Shown here: one piece after another, positions 37,204 through 49,060 of the stretch
How the letters are laid out: each line of letters starts with the position of its first letter
Numbering within the stretch: position 1 is the first letter of the stretch
Assembly: GCA_018398815.1 (NCBI GenBank)
Contig: CM031614.1
Span: 48,583,990-48,647,989, forward strand
Reading direction: 5' to 3'
Source: Conus ventricosus
Taxonomy: Eukaryota > Mollusca > Gastropoda > Neogastropoda > Conidae
DNA: 64,000 bases
The notes under the pieces: model-generated
What the model was told of the DNA's origin: nothing
The model's database searches: none
The model's input: the letters and a program-made list of their open reading frames with translations, nothing else
Program-made: the position numbers and the translations under genes

Positions 37204-37285
37204 AACTACAAAATAAATTCACTCCATTGGCGGCAGATGTCGATGAGGAGATGACCTGATCTCTCTCCTTTTCGCCCTCTGCACC

Positions 37286-40200
37286 ATGGATAGTACAATA
37301 TTACATTGGAATATCCGTGGATTAAATTCCAACTTTGAGGAGCTGCAGCTTCTGTGTCAGTCTATAAAACCCTCCGTCGTGGCTCTTCAAGAAACTCAAA
37401 TTCAAAGCCAGAAGACCTTTACTCTTTCTGGCTTAATATTCTTTCAATACCTGCACAACCATCCATGTTGGGACTGTCGGGCGGTGTTGCCCTTCTCCTA
37501 CACAAAACTTTGCTGTATAGTCCTGTCGCTCTGTCTACCTTGCTTCAGGCTGTAGCTGCGAGAGTCACTCTCCACAAGACTGTGACCATCTGTTCTCTTT
37601 ATCTACCTCCTTCTGTCCCGGTTTGTCGTCAGGACCTTGTCAGTCTGATAGGAGAACTTCCTCGACCTTTTTTGCTGTTGGGTGACTTTAACGGTCACAA
37701 TCCTCTTTGGGGTAGTGCCGGTACGTCACCCAGAGGTCTGCTGATTGAGGATGTCCTTTCAGACTTGGATTTGTGTTGTCTGAACGACGGATCTGCAACT
37801 TACCTCCACTCTTCCACAGGGTTTACTTTCGTGTTTAGATTTGTCGGTTTGTGACCCCTCGCTGGTCCTGGACTATGAGTGGTCTGTCCATGACGATCTG
37901 CACGGAAGTGACCATTTCCCTGTCCTTCTACAACCTGTATTAACTGAACACGTCTCTGTCTCTCAACATCTCAATTATAAAAAAGCAAACTGGGATCTAT
38001 TTGCAGCCACTATTTCAAAAGATTTCCAGGACACTGATTTTTTTTCAGAGTCCAGACCCAGCAGAATCTCTGACTAACACTATGATCAAATGTGCTAAAG
38101 CCTGTATTCCAGTGTCTTCCGATAAACTTCAAATGCCCAAAACACCCTGGTTCGATTCAGAATGCCAACAAATTTCCAAAGTTAGAAAACGGGCTCAGCG
38201 TCAGGTATACCAACGACCTTCGGGTCCCAACGCTCGAGCCCATCAGAAACTCCGTGCTAAATCAAGACACACTTTTAAAATCAGTAAACGTCGGTCCTGG
38301 AGAAGCTTCTGCTCCAGGCTGACATCAAAAACTTCCAAGAAAAAAGTGTGGAACATCATTAAGAAAATCAAAGGGAAGAACACCTGTCCCACTGTGAACC
38401 ATCTCAAGTTTTCGGATTCTTTAATAACAGAGAAGAAAGCAGTTCCCAAAATCTGCTTGCTTCAACCATTGAAAAGAATTCCTCCTCTTCTAATAAATCA
38501 GCCACTTTTGTCAAAAACAAAGCCCTAAAAGAAAAATCACCCTGCAACTTTTCGTCCGACAACATGGAAGACTACAATCTTCCTTTCACATTAAACGAGC
38601 TGAAATCTGCCTTACTCTCTTGCAGCGATTCCTCTCCAGGTATAGATGACATTCATTATCAACTATTGAAACATCTTCCGCAAGAAGGTCTGAACATCCT
38701 GTTACAGGTATACAACCACGTGTGGACTACAGGTTGCTTTCCACCCTCTTGGCGGAAAGCCCTCATTATTCCCATCCCCAAACCTGGAAAAGATCTTTCT
38801 AATCCATCTAACTACCGCCCCATAGCTTTGACCAGCTGTGTCTGTAAATTGATGGAAAAAATGGTCAATGCTAGGCTCATGTGGAAACTCGAAACCGATG
38901 GCCTTTTGGCGAAAGAACAGTGTGGTTTCCGCAAACATCGTAGTACAGTTGACCATTTGCTTCGTCTGGAATCTACACTTAGGAACGCTTTTTTAAACAG
39001 ACAGCATGCAGTGGCAATTTTCTTCGACTTGGAGAAGGCCTACGATACCACCTGGAAGTCGGGGATACTTCATGATCTCCACGATCTGGGTTTTCGAGGT
39101 CATCTTCCGCTTTTTATTCAAAATTTTTTGGCAGAACGACAGTTTCAGGTCCGGGTTGGCACCACTCTCTCTGATGTCCACGAGCAGGAGTTGGGTGTTC
39201 CACAGGGGAGCATACTATCTCCTGCCCTCTTTAGTATTAAGATCAACAACATTGTTCAATCAGTTCAGCAGGGTTCAGACTGCTCATTGTTTGTGGATGA
39301 TTTCGCTGTCTACGCAGCTGGAAGCCTGTACCCGAGTGTCCAGCGCAGGCTCCAGCTTTGCGTAGATAAAATCCATCGGTGGGCGGATGAAAACGGTTTC
39401 CCCTTTTCTGCTACAAAAACCCAGTGTATTCACTTCCATAATTTCCGTCAGTTTTTTCCAGATCCGGACTTCAAGTAGGGAAATCTCCCATTCCAGCTGT
39501 TAAAGAGGCCAAATTTCTGGGAGTCATTTTTGACCAAAAACTTAACTTTCTCAGCCATATTAAAAACCTCAAAACTGCTTGCCAAAAGGCACTGAATATT
39601 CTGCGGGTCGTAGCACACACCGACTGGGGCGCTGATAAGAAAACTTTGTTGCACCTCTACAGAGCCCTGGTCCGTTCCAAACTGGACTATGGTTGTGCTG
39701 TCTACGGCTCCGCAAGACCCTCTTACCTCAAACTCTTGGACCCTATCCACCATCAAGGGCTTCGTCTCTGTCTTGGAGCGTTTCCACACCACCCCTGTGT
39801 ACAGCCTGTACGCAGAGGCGGGTGAACCTTCATTGTCCAACCGCAGGCTGAAACTGTCTTTGAATTATTATATCCGACTGTTTCTCAGAACCGCAGAATC
39901 CTGCCTATGACTGTGTCTTTGACCCTCCGTTCCAAATTAAGTTTGAAAACAACCCAAAATGTATTCCGCCGTTTGGTCTCCGTATGCAGCCTCACGTGCG
40001 GAATGCAGGTGTAGACCTAGGAGTTGTGTCCGATTTTTCCAAGTTTCCGGATCAACCTCCGTGGACCTTTTTCACACCAGCGATTTGTTTTGATCTTGCA
40101 GCTTTTCGCAAAGAGTCTACCAGCTCTCTGGCGTACAAGGCATTGTATGCTGAGCTCTGTTCCAAATTTCCATCCTATCAACAAGTTTTCACTGACGGTT

Positions 40201-40620
40201 CCAAGTCTGAGGATGGAGTGGCCTGTGCAGCCTACTGCCCTGGGGCTCCTTCTCAGATATTGTTGGAACATGTACATTCAGATGCTTCTGTCTATTCTGC
40301 TGAACTTACTGCTCTAGTACTGGCTTTGAAGATAATCTCCCATTCTTCGAAGAGGGACTTTCTGGTTCTGTCGGATTCGCTGTCAGCTTTGGAGGCCATA
40401 GCTGGCCGCAACCTTCAGCATCCAGAACTTTTACTTTTTTTAAAAACTTTTTAGCAAGTTGAAGGCGGACGGTTACAACATTACTCTTGCTTGGGTTCCT
40501 GGCCATGTTGGCATCGGCGGGAACGAAATGGTTTGATCGTTTAGCCAAGAACGCCACAAGAGAGAAACTGTCCAACACTTATATCCCCTGCTCAGATGTG
40601 AAACCCAAAATTAACGATTA
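37286..40620 (+). pseudogene. LINE ORF2: endonuclease, reverse transcriptase, RNase H
   Basis: From ATG 37286 the APE-type endonuclease shows ILHWNIRGLNSNF, VVALQET, LLLGDFNGHNPLWG and HGSDHFPV. The RT (38564-39478) shows NYRPIALTS, FFDLEKAYDTTW, LGVPQGSILSPALF and the catalytic FVDD. After 39480 comes KFLGVIFDQKLNF, then VRSKLDYGCAVYGSARPSYL. RNase H (about 40185-40560) shows FTDGSKS, YSAELTAL, VLSDSLSALEA and LAWVPGHVGIGGNE. The frame is broken repeatedly (near 37440, 37835, 38040, 38440, 39478, 39760, 39900, 40455 and 40530). The high density of indels with otherwise well-preserved sequence suggests either young decay or an error-prone assembly. Confidence 0.9.
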
Positions 40621-41363
40621 TGTGAGAGACCTCTGGCAGGAGGATTGAACACACAGACGAATAACAAACTCTTTCAGATCCGTCCAAACCTTAAAGACTT
40701 CCTCCCATCTACGTCGGGTGGTCGTAAAGAGGAAACGGTTCTGTGCCGGCTGCACACCGGCCATTCGTATTTTACCCATTCTTACCTTTTAAAAAAGTGA
40801 AGAAGCTCCGTGGTGCATTCCATGTCATGCGCCACTCACAATGAAACATGTTCTTTAGAGTGTTGGGACTTGCACGATGTGAGACACAAACATTTTACAG
40901 CGGAGTCCATGAAGATCCTGTTCAGGGATGTCCCCTGACGTGATCCTTGGGTTTTTGAGAGAAATTAACATTTTTCATCTGATTTGAGATTTTACGGAAG
41001 AAGGATTTTTAACAAAGTTTCTGGTTCGTTTGTAGACGATGTCATTTAACGAGATGTGTGAAAGTTTTTTTTTTTTTTTTTTTTTTTAAATGACTGGTGA
41101 GTTGATTTTAACGTGGTGACAGCCCTGATGTGGCCCTCTGCGGTCGGCTGGGCTATAAGCAACATTATCTTATCTTATCTTGTTGTAAATCTAATTGAAA
41201 AGAGCTGGAGAGCATTCACTGTTCGTCACAATAACTTCTTGAAACTGTGGTCAGAGTTAAGCAGATGTCAATCAAGCACACATGGTGAATTAAAAAGAAA
41301 GAAAGAAAGAAACAAACGCTGGTCTAGGTATAGAAAGGGATGTAGGGTGTTTGTTAGTATGTT

Positions 41364-42099
41364 TTTTTTTTTTTTTTTTTTTTTCTGTCCCAACCTCTGC
41401 GCTACCTCAGAGGCAGTGCACCCACGCCGCTCATTCCGACACCCTGTTCACAGCCATAGCCCGGCTGGCCCCGCCGCAGCCCCGGCACCAGCAATCCACA
41501 GGGAGCAGTCAATGTCAAGTCGTCATGAGGCAACCCACCGGAGGAGACACTGCACTGCTGCCGAGTCACTTCGGTGGTGTTCAGTGGCGCCTGTTTTGAT
41601 CTAACATACGCAGGACACCACCTACTAAGCCCCCTACTGACGACAATAATTGCTTAGTCACGGAGCCGGCGTGAGTGAGCTCTCCCTCCGGAGGCGCCAC
41701 CACGTCCGTCCAACGACAGCCCCCATGGACTCGCCGATACCGGTGACCCTGACGGAAGCAAACCAAGGCCACAGACGCGGAGAGGACATCGAAACTGAGG
41801 TCACCATGAGAGCAGGGCATGAAGGGTCACAGAATTTGAGACATTTTTTTAATGCTGATCAATGGGAATGAGGATGATTAAGATGATGCTACGGATTTCC
41901 ATTTCGGTCTGAGACTACATGACAGGGCTGTACTCTACGCTTCCTTTCATAATATATCCTGGCGTCAACCAGGCCCGAGAGATACAGGCACCTGCAGTGT
42001 TGGTAAGGAAATTTGAGCAACACTCTCAGAAACGCATCCATTAAGTGGATGAAACTCGACTGTGTGGTCCCAGTCTTCCCAACTGAGTCCGCAGCAAAC
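41364..42099 (-). mobile_element. Long SINE copy with 15-bp TSD, head truncated
   Basis: GTTTGTTAGTATGTT flanks it at 41349-41363 and 42100-42114. It is closely similar to 26492-27343 but starts (minus strand) inside the body at CGTTTGCTGCGGACTCAGTT, without the tRNA head. It ends in a poly-A tail, seen as T-run 41364-41384. It is 5' truncated in the manner of LINE-mediated insertion. Confidence 0.85.
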
Positions 42100-42114
42100 G
42101 TTTGTTAGTATGTT

Positions 42115-42848
42115 GACCTTTTTGTATGTCCTTGTAAACCGGATGGGTGAGGTCTCCTAGGAGCGAAAAGGACTGTGTTTGAGTGTCGTTTGTCAAGATT
42201 CTTACAATTCATTTCGGTGATTTACTCTAATGCAAGAAAAATGCTGTTTCTTTTTTTTTTTTATTGAACAATTTTTCGTTTTTTACAAGACATACACAAG
42301 GCACAAATACATGTATGCACACATCAGTAAAAAGTAATGATGATGAAAGGAAAAGTGACAATTAAGTGAGGGTAACACAGCTAAAGAAGCAATATTAAAA
42401 CAGAACACTTTGGTAGGTTAGCATAGATTAGGTAAGACAAGTTGTAGGAATGTTTAACAAGTAATGCTAAATGGTTGTCTCATCAGTGTCACAAACCGCC
42501 ACCATCATATTTATGAGCAAGATTAACAATCTTTTTATATGTATTGTCATAGTTGTCATTTATTCTTGAATCCTATGGTACAATACATCATCTCTCTGCC
42601 TCCTCCTCTCCCCTCTCTTCCCCACTGTCAGCAAACATGGATTTGATTAAATAAATTTGATAACAAATCATTCTACTCTGTGTGTGTGTGTCCCTATGCT
42701 TTTTCCTTGGACTGAAGTGCTTGGAAGAGAGAGAGAGAGGGGGAAAAAAATCAACACATTCGGAGAGCCCCCCCCCCCCCCTCCCCCCAAGTGTCTACCC
42801 CTATCACCAAAAATAAGCGCAACAAGACTGGCTTTTTTTTTGTTGTTT
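42115..42848. other. No gene seen
   Basis: AT-rich with a T-run (42251-42262) and a C-rich stretch (42770-42788). Nothing codes. Confidence 0.5.
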
Positions 42849-42850
42849 TC

Positions 42851-42932
42851 ATAATGACTTGTGAGTTGACTTTAACGCAGTGACAGCCCTGATATGGCCC
42901 TTTGTGGTCGGCTGGGCTATAAGCAATATCAA
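42851..42932 (+). mobile_element. 3' tail of the I-clade LINE
   Basis: The sequence ATAATGACTTGTGAGTTGAC, then CCCTGATATGGCCCTTTGTG and GGCTGGGCTATAAGCAATAT matches 41091-41165. It has no clear TATCT tail. Confidence 0.75.
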
Positions 42933-43063
42933 CTTATGTGTGCACACGTGAGTGCTTGCGTATGTGTGCACATATATGCACGTGTGTGTGTGTGCATGTT
43001 CATGCACATGCTCATGAGTGAGCTCTTGCATCTACGTGTGTATATATGTCATGCATTTCTGAA

Positions 43064-43065
<2 letters not shown>

Positions 43066-43124
<59 letters not shown>
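43066..43124. repeat. (GT)n microsatellite
   Basis: A pure GT run of about 58 bp preceded by imperfect GT/GCA sequence from 42935. Confidence 0.95.
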
Positions 43125-43127
<3 letters not shown>

Positions 43128-43439
43128 CGCGCAAGCGTGCACCTTTGATTATGGAAATGAAAATTCATACGGTGACTAGAAGAACAATAGCAAGAATAAC
43201 AATAACAACAACACATGCACATAACACAACAGCAAACACATCAACCGCCTTACACACACATACACTGTGGACTCTCCAGTTTAGTTACCTGCATGACCCT
43301 GCCAGTGCGCACCCATCTGCGCACATGTTTACAGTATATACTGCAGTCCCTGAGAGATTCAAAATCTTATCTCAGTTGACATGTTTGATTGTTTGTGTCT
43401 GTTAATTGGAAAGCCCAGTATGAGTCTGCCTCAGTCTCT

Positions 43440-44160
43440 AGTGATCTTTGCAGTGTTGGCCTTGATGTTCTTCCAATCTTTCTTTGTTGGTGATGTTTCT
43501 TGCTCTTTCCTTCAAGTCTGGATGTGTGGCCACTTCCATTCTTGATGTTCAGGTCTGAAAGGTGGTCTGTGGTATAGTAGCTTCACTCATGTTTGTTAGG
43601 TGATGCTTTAGATTTCTTAGATTGGCCAAGCTGTAATCCAGTTCTTGTCATTGCATTGCCTGCCATTGTGTCTGCTCTGAGTCTCCCATTTGCCTTAACC
43701 CCTGCATGTCCAGGGCAGAACATCCACATGAGTCTCTCCAGTGGAAGGCTGGGCATTACTTCATGTCGAGCTAGGCTTTCCATTCTATTCTCCATTTTTT
43801 TAAGTACGTTCATGGAGTCAGTCAGTATCATGGTTCATTGAGTTTTAAACTAGATAGAGATGAGAGCCAGGGGAGTGCTTGTGTCACTGCTTCTACCTCC
43901 ATTGTTAGACCTGATGTTGTTGAACTATATGCACCATTGTCTTTCTGGATAGTTTGGCCATTTTGTTTAACTGTGTATCCCCAGCCAGACTTACCTTTGG
44001 TGATGAAACCGTCAGTGTATTCAAATATATCAATATTTTCTCTTGTGCTAAGGTTTTCTACCTGCATCTGAATTTCTGTGTTGGTTTTGCCTTCTGGCCA
44101 TTCTCGGCAGTGTCTTACAAGTTCTGGAACGATGGCAGTTTATGAGAGGTGTTTAAAGTG
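43440..44160 (-). pseudogene. RNase H domain of another LINE-type retroelement
   Basis: On the minus strand 44067-43828 reads IFEYTDGFITKGKSGWGYTV, then NGAYSSTTSGLTMEVEAVTQ and ALPWLSSL. A frame change near 43830 leads to MILTDSMNVLKKME, then LMWMFCPGHAGVKANGRADT-like sequence and GNAMTRTGLQLGQ. The Asp (YTDG), Glu (MEVEA), Asp (LTDSM) and His (GHAGV) positions fit RNase HI. The sequence differs from the RNase H of the LINE at 40.2 kb, so it comes from another family. It is truncated and frameshifted. Confidence 0.7.
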
Positions 44161-44200
44161 GTCTGGATACTTTTCCCAGTCCTTTGAGTTATGCTAACTA

Positions 44201-44250
44201 AGGTAAGGTAATGTTGCTTATAGCCCAGCTGACCGCAAGGGGCCATATCT
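44201..44250 (-). mobile_element. Short LINE 3'-tail insertion
   Basis: The minus strand reads GATATGGCCCCTTGCGGTCA, then GCTGGGCTATAAGCAACATT and ACCTTACC. Only about 50 bp of the LINE tail is present. I could not identify its TSD. Confidence 0.65.
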
Positions 44251-44871
44251 GGCACACAAGCTGTGGTGAGGAAGTGGAGGGTGGTGGTGGTGTCAATATT
44301 TGTAGAACATCACTTCCATAATGTCATTTTTCCACAAGGGATTTAGTCAGTCATGTCTTTTGTCTGTCAGTGTGGGGATGGATGGAGAATGGATTTGGTG
44401 ACTATTCATCACATCAAGAAAGGGTTTGACAGGGAGGAGGGGGGGGGGGGGATGAAAGAAAAGATCAGATCATTAAAAGAACAAAAACAAAAAAAAAACC
44501 CCCAAACTGGAGAATACAATGCTAGCTCATTTTACTCTCATGTGTTCAACCTTCTTCATCTCCAGGAGATATTTGACCCCAGAACTGCAGCCACAAGGAT
44601 ACTCAAAACTTGACCTTTCCTGCCTACAGAAATTAGGATGCTCGACCAAACAGCAAGCATATTCTACGAGTTCTTCTTTCTTAGATGTGCGCCTTCAACC
44701 AGTTGAAGATTTTGAGTTGGGTTCACTGTGTCAAAAACGACAGTATTGTGCTGCTTTTTCACTCTCACACTCAGCTGACATTGACAGCATCCATAGAAGA
44801 TGAATGTGGTGATTATTAAGAATGAGCACAAGGAGAAGGAAAGGCAAGCGCAATGGCTGAAGCTTGTTGAA

Positions 44872-44907
<36 letters not shown>

Positions 44908-45673
44908 TGAGTGGCACGGAAGATGATAAAATACAGGAGTAAGGACAGAAAACAGCACATAGTTTTTGAGGATGATCTTGCCAACAGGCAACTGGAATGG
45001 GACATAACAGTGACCAGAAAGGGAAAAAAAAAGTTTTGATATGACTGAATGCTCATTCCTGACTATGACAGTGACACAATTAGAGGTCGGATAGCCATGT
45101 TGTGGAGCATGCCACTACCAGTGAAGATGTCTGGATGACCAGGAATTCATACAAGCCTGATGCAGATAAAATATACTGAAGCCAAACATGTATATATATT
45201 TTTTTCGATAGTGTTGCAAAGCTTGGGCTGTTGCTTAGGATGTTTTTAATCATAGGTCAGCTAAACACAGCCCCAGAGATTTGTAACTGCAATCTATTGT
45301 TGGTATTTAGTTTTGATATCTCTTCAATATAGAGCTATCAACAACAGTGTACGGACCGCATTCAAAGCACAGCAGCACTCCTCAAATTTTTGTCATCCAC
45401 AAAACACATAGCTTTAGATGTATAATAGATTTATCTAATATCTGCAGTTGTAAGATTTGGATCTGTTTGTTTGTGTGTTTATTTTTTAGAAAAGAAACCC
45501 GAGTTAATAAATCTTGTTGTTATGAAATATTCTGCGTACAATGTACTGTTATGCTGTATGGGACCCAGAGCAGTTTTTGTTATTTGGCTCAAACCAAGTA
45601 TTAATAATTTTTTACAAGATAATTGTGTGTGAATTTTATCATATAATTTTATGTGTGTGTCTTTTGTTTGCAG
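44251..45673. other. Upstream of the TRIM-NHR coding start; no exon identified
   Basis: Contains a G-run (44440-44450), a (GA)n run (44872-44906) and AT-rich sequence. The first (untranslated) exon and promoter of the downstream gene should lie here or further left, but I cannot place them. Confidence 0.4.
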
Positions 45674-46829
45674 GTTGGAACCAGTCTGATGTTCGGCAAG
45701 GTATTGAAAAATGGCCACTGTTACAGTTACGGATATACCAAGAGACTTTGAATGCAGTGTGTGCTGTGAGCGTTTCACAGTGCCCAAGGTGTTGCCATGT
45801 GGACATCTGCTGTGCCTTCAGTGCCTGGTGAGCTGGATGAAAGCTCAGGATGATGTTCACTGTCCTCTGTGTCGGGATATCATAGTCACCTCGGCTGATC
45901 GGCAGTCTAAAAGCGTGGAAGATGTGGCCAGTGAATTTCCCACAGACCTGGCCATGGAACTGATTCTGGAGGCAGACAGAATCCTCAGCAAACAGCACAA
46001 TTGTTGTGTGTGCGAGGATGTGGCAGCAACGTCCATGTGTCTGAATTGCAAGGACATGCTCTGTCAGTCATGTAAAAAGGTTCATGGAAAACTGTCCTTC
46101 TCAAAACACCACATTGTAGAAGACCTGTCCACTCTGACCACAGAGAAAGTGGCTACTTATTGTTCTTCACCATGCTCCACCCATCCAGAGGAGACACACA
46201 AACTTTTCTGCCCAACTCATGGAGAATCCATATGCTTTCTGTGTGCTACCTCAAAGCACAGAACGTGCCCAGAAGTGAAAGATCTGGGAGAGAAAATGGA
46301 GGAGTCACAGGTGATGCTTGAACGACTGGCAGCCAAACTAACTGACGGGGAGACTGAGCTTGACAAATCCATCAACGAACTGGACGAGCATCTTCAGGAC
46401 ATAGAGAAGTACGCTGAAGCGACCATTGCAGAGATTGATGAGATGTTTGATCAGCTTGATGCCATGGTCAAGGAGAGCCGTCAACGAATGAAAGAACAGG
46501 TGGTTAACGCACGGTGCGGAGTGCGAGAGGCTGTGAAGGAGGGAAAGAACTGTTTGTTACAGAGGCGGACGAAGCTGACAACACACAGACGGCTAATACA
46601 GCGGATCAGAGGAGTGAAGAATCCTGAGATGGTCACTACTATGTCATTCAAGATGGAAAAGCGTTTGGATGACCTTGACTGTAGAAAAACCTTGCCTGAA
46701 GATGCTGAAGTTGTTTCTACATTTAACTTTGTTCCAAATCCAGCAGTTGTGACTGAAATTCAGCAGAAACTTGTCACAGGACTGGGTGAATTCAAGATTG
46801 CGACAGCAAGGATCAAGGCCAACAGAAAG
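45674..46829 (+). CDS. TRIM-like E3 ligase, exon with RING, B-boxes and coiled coil
   Basis: The acceptor TTTGTTTGCAG ends at 45673, and the start ATG is at 45711 after a short 5' UTR. This exon encodes 373 residues in phase 0. The RING (C3HC4) has C15, C18, C30, H32, C35, C38, C51, C54 (CSVCCERF, PCGHLLCLQC, CPLC). B-box 1 spans about residues 97-137 (CCVCEDVAATSMCLNC, CQSCKKVHG). B-box 2 spans about 149-189 (FCPTHGESICFLC, SKHRTC). A coiled coil covers about 190-290. It would transfer ubiquitin through the RING. The donor GTAATG is at 46830. Downstream exons add a Neuralized domain instead of the more usual SPRY or NHL. The frame is intact. Confidence 0.9.
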
Positions 46830-47120
46830 GTAATGTGGAGAAGGACACACAAAGTATAGTACTAATGTGCCTAACGATTTGTTTTGTTGTCTCTGGGAAA
46901 TAAAAATGAGAATAACATTTTTGAATATAAAACAAGACCAGTTGATTATATTTAGAAAGGAAATAACGTAACACAAAATGAGTAACAACTGAGTGCATAA
47001 AAGTACACCAAGTTCAGTTAGTTAAATCACCGTCAGTTACTAAGAAGAAGATGAGATGACATTATCAGTGATGAAGAAGAAGGAAGGAAAGAAAATAAAA
47101 GTAACAGTAACAGAGCAAGA

Positions 47121-47173
47121 TAAGATAATGTTGCTTATAGCCCAGCCGACCGCAAAGGGCCACATCAGGGCTG
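47121..47173 (-). mobile_element. 53-bp LINE-tail micro-insertion with 15-bp TSD
   Basis: AGTAACAGAGCAAGA is present at 47106-47120 and 47174-47188, exactly bracketing 53 bp. On the minus strand the insert reads CAGCCCTGATGTGGCCCTTT, then GGCTGGGCTATAAGCAACAT and TATCTTA. This is only the extreme 3' end of the LINE family at 35186. It lies in the intron after the RING/B-box exon. Confidence 0.85.
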
Positions 47174-47763
47174 AGTAACAGAGCAAGAAAGAGATCAAAG
47201 ATGAATGTCAGATATGACGATGCTGTACAAAGATTACTGATAGACATGGCAAGGTATTTCATATTATTGTATTAGTATTGTTGTAATATTGAATATTTCA
47301 GGATTAGTGCAAAGTCCTGGAAACTAGCTTAAAAACTGAAGAGATATATTGTAGGCCAAATTTAGAACTGAAATGTACTCATAATATCTAGAATATACAG
47401 TCATGAAAGTGAAAGTACTCAGTGTTATCATTTGAATATTTCGAAACCTTTAATTGACAGGATCTTGGGGGGAAAAAAGTACCTTAAATGATGAAATGTT
47501 GAGGAAAACAGTATTTTTGTATTTCAGAGTATGGAAAAATGCAGTAGGAAAATCTGTAAAGGTAAGAAAGGTTGGCATGAACCATGCACTCAGAAACACT
47601 GTAAAAACATGCAGGAAACACCATGTAAAATGTATGTGTACAGTACTAGGGGAGCTGTTACATCAGGGCTGTGTAGTCAAGATCGGTGTGCGACAACCAA
47701 ATTTGACCATTTCCAACTTCGAAGTTCTTCCATCAGCCACTGAAGTTTGTATGTGTGTAACAG

Positions 47764-47901
47764 ATGGACTTTGCTTTCCATGACAACCACGGAACAAGTA
47801 TTACATTGAGCAACAACAACCGTACAGCGTCCAAATCATGGGATGGATTCAATGGGATTGTGCTGTCATGTGATCCACTGGAAGTTGACACACTGTATGA
47901 G
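47764..47901 (+). CDS. TRIM-NHR gene, NHR exon 1
   Basis: 46 codons, acceptor TGTGTGTAACAG, donor GTAACT, phase 0 on both sides, so it can follow 46829 directly. The peptide (FAFHDNHGTSITLSNNNRTA, then GIVLSCDPLEVDTLYE) carries the hallmark start of the Neuralized homology repeat (F-HxNHG--I-LS--R-TA, then the GIV-S--PL strand). In Neuralized proteins this domain binds substrates such as Delta. The ligand here is unknown. Confidence 0.85.
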
Positions 47902-48469
47902 GTAACTCAGTTTGACAATTTTCAGTCCTCTCACCAGGTAATTCACAGTAGCGGAAAACTGTTTTCTACTGCTTTTGAAAAAGAGTACATGCTTCAGGAG
48001 AGCTCGATTTCTTTTGATAACATGATTGTTTTAAAAGACTGACACTAGTGACAGACATGCTTTTTGCTGATGAATTGCTTCTCGTACATAATACAGGGGC
48101 TTTGAGTAACAAATAAATTTGGGGTGTGGGTAAGAGGGGTGTGTTTGGTTGAAAGTTGGCTGATGGAGGCGTCAGATGAATAAATAGATCTTACAAGTAT
48201 TTTATCCATGTTCGGTGATTTTCCATGAATTGTGAGAAAGTTTTATTTCCAGTCTACACAGTCGGAAGCACATGATATATGCATGCATTCAGTGCCAGCT
48301 CCAACTTGGCACACTGGTAGGTAAGATCTTCAGCTGTATAGCAAGGTAGAGGAAACGAGCAGCCTATACATAGTTTTATACATAGTTTATCCATTTTCAA
48401 AACCTCCAGTAATTCTTAGCTGACCCTGAAAACCACATGGGAGAACATTCATCCAGGTTGTAACTCAGC

Positions 48470-49060
48470 TCAGATATCTTGAACTTTTACGTGGAGTAAT
48501 TTTTGACCCCAAGTTTACTTTGTGTCACCATATTTAGTATTATAAGGCTTCACACCGGAAAGCATACGTCACCTCAACATAGCCCCTGGCCTGTTAAAAT
48601 GGATATATGACTGCACTGTTTATGGCACGGCAGGACCCTCTTACCTGAAAATCCAAGAATCCATATCACCGTGAAACCGTTAAGGGCTTGAGTAAATTTT
48701 GGAGCACTATGCAACATACTGTGTACAGCATGTATACAGAGGCAGAAGGAACACTCCTTGAGTGACAGACTGAAACTAGCTAAACTACTGTGTAAAACAG
48801 TCCTCTGGACCAGAAAACAATGCTTACGTTGACTGTTGTCCTCAACCCCAAATGTAAAACTGAAAACTGAAATCAAAGAGAATGGTAACTTGTGTTCCTC
48901 CTTTCGGAATCTGTATCCATCCTCGCATGCAAAAATGCAGTTTGTTGTGAAATTGTTTCAGATGTCTCCATATTTCAGGACAACTGTCCATGAACCTGCG
49001 AAATACCCAAGGTCTGTTCTGTTCTGACACTCCTAATCAATCGTTTCTAAAAGGTACTCT
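48470..49060 (+). pseudogene. Decayed I-clade LINE ORF2 fragment in intron
   Basis: Shifted frames read LRGVIFDPKFTL-like, then DCTVYGTAGPSYLKIQES and VYSMYTEAEGTL-like text. This corresponds to KFLGVIFDQKLNF, DYGCAVYGSARPSYL and VYSLYAEAGEPSL of the LINE at 39500-39840. It is heavily degraded with many stops, so much older than the full-length copy. Confidence 0.65.

Larger units (their letters stand above)
35186..41178 (+). mobile_element. Full-length I-clade LINE with 14-bp TSD
   Basis: CTTGTTGTAAATCT occurs at 35172-35185 and again at 41179-41192, directly around the element. It begins CCCTCCGGGGGGTTACGACC. A ~700-bp 5' UTR is followed by ORF1 with zinc knuckles, then ORF2 with endonuclease, RT and a C-terminal RNase H. 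The element ends GGCTATAAGCAACATTATCT with a (TATCT)n tail. RNase H in ORF2 places it in the I group (I/Nimb-like). Both ORFs carry frameshifts, so this copy is not autonomous as read. Its last ~55-90 bp recur at five other places in the window. Confidence 0.9.
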
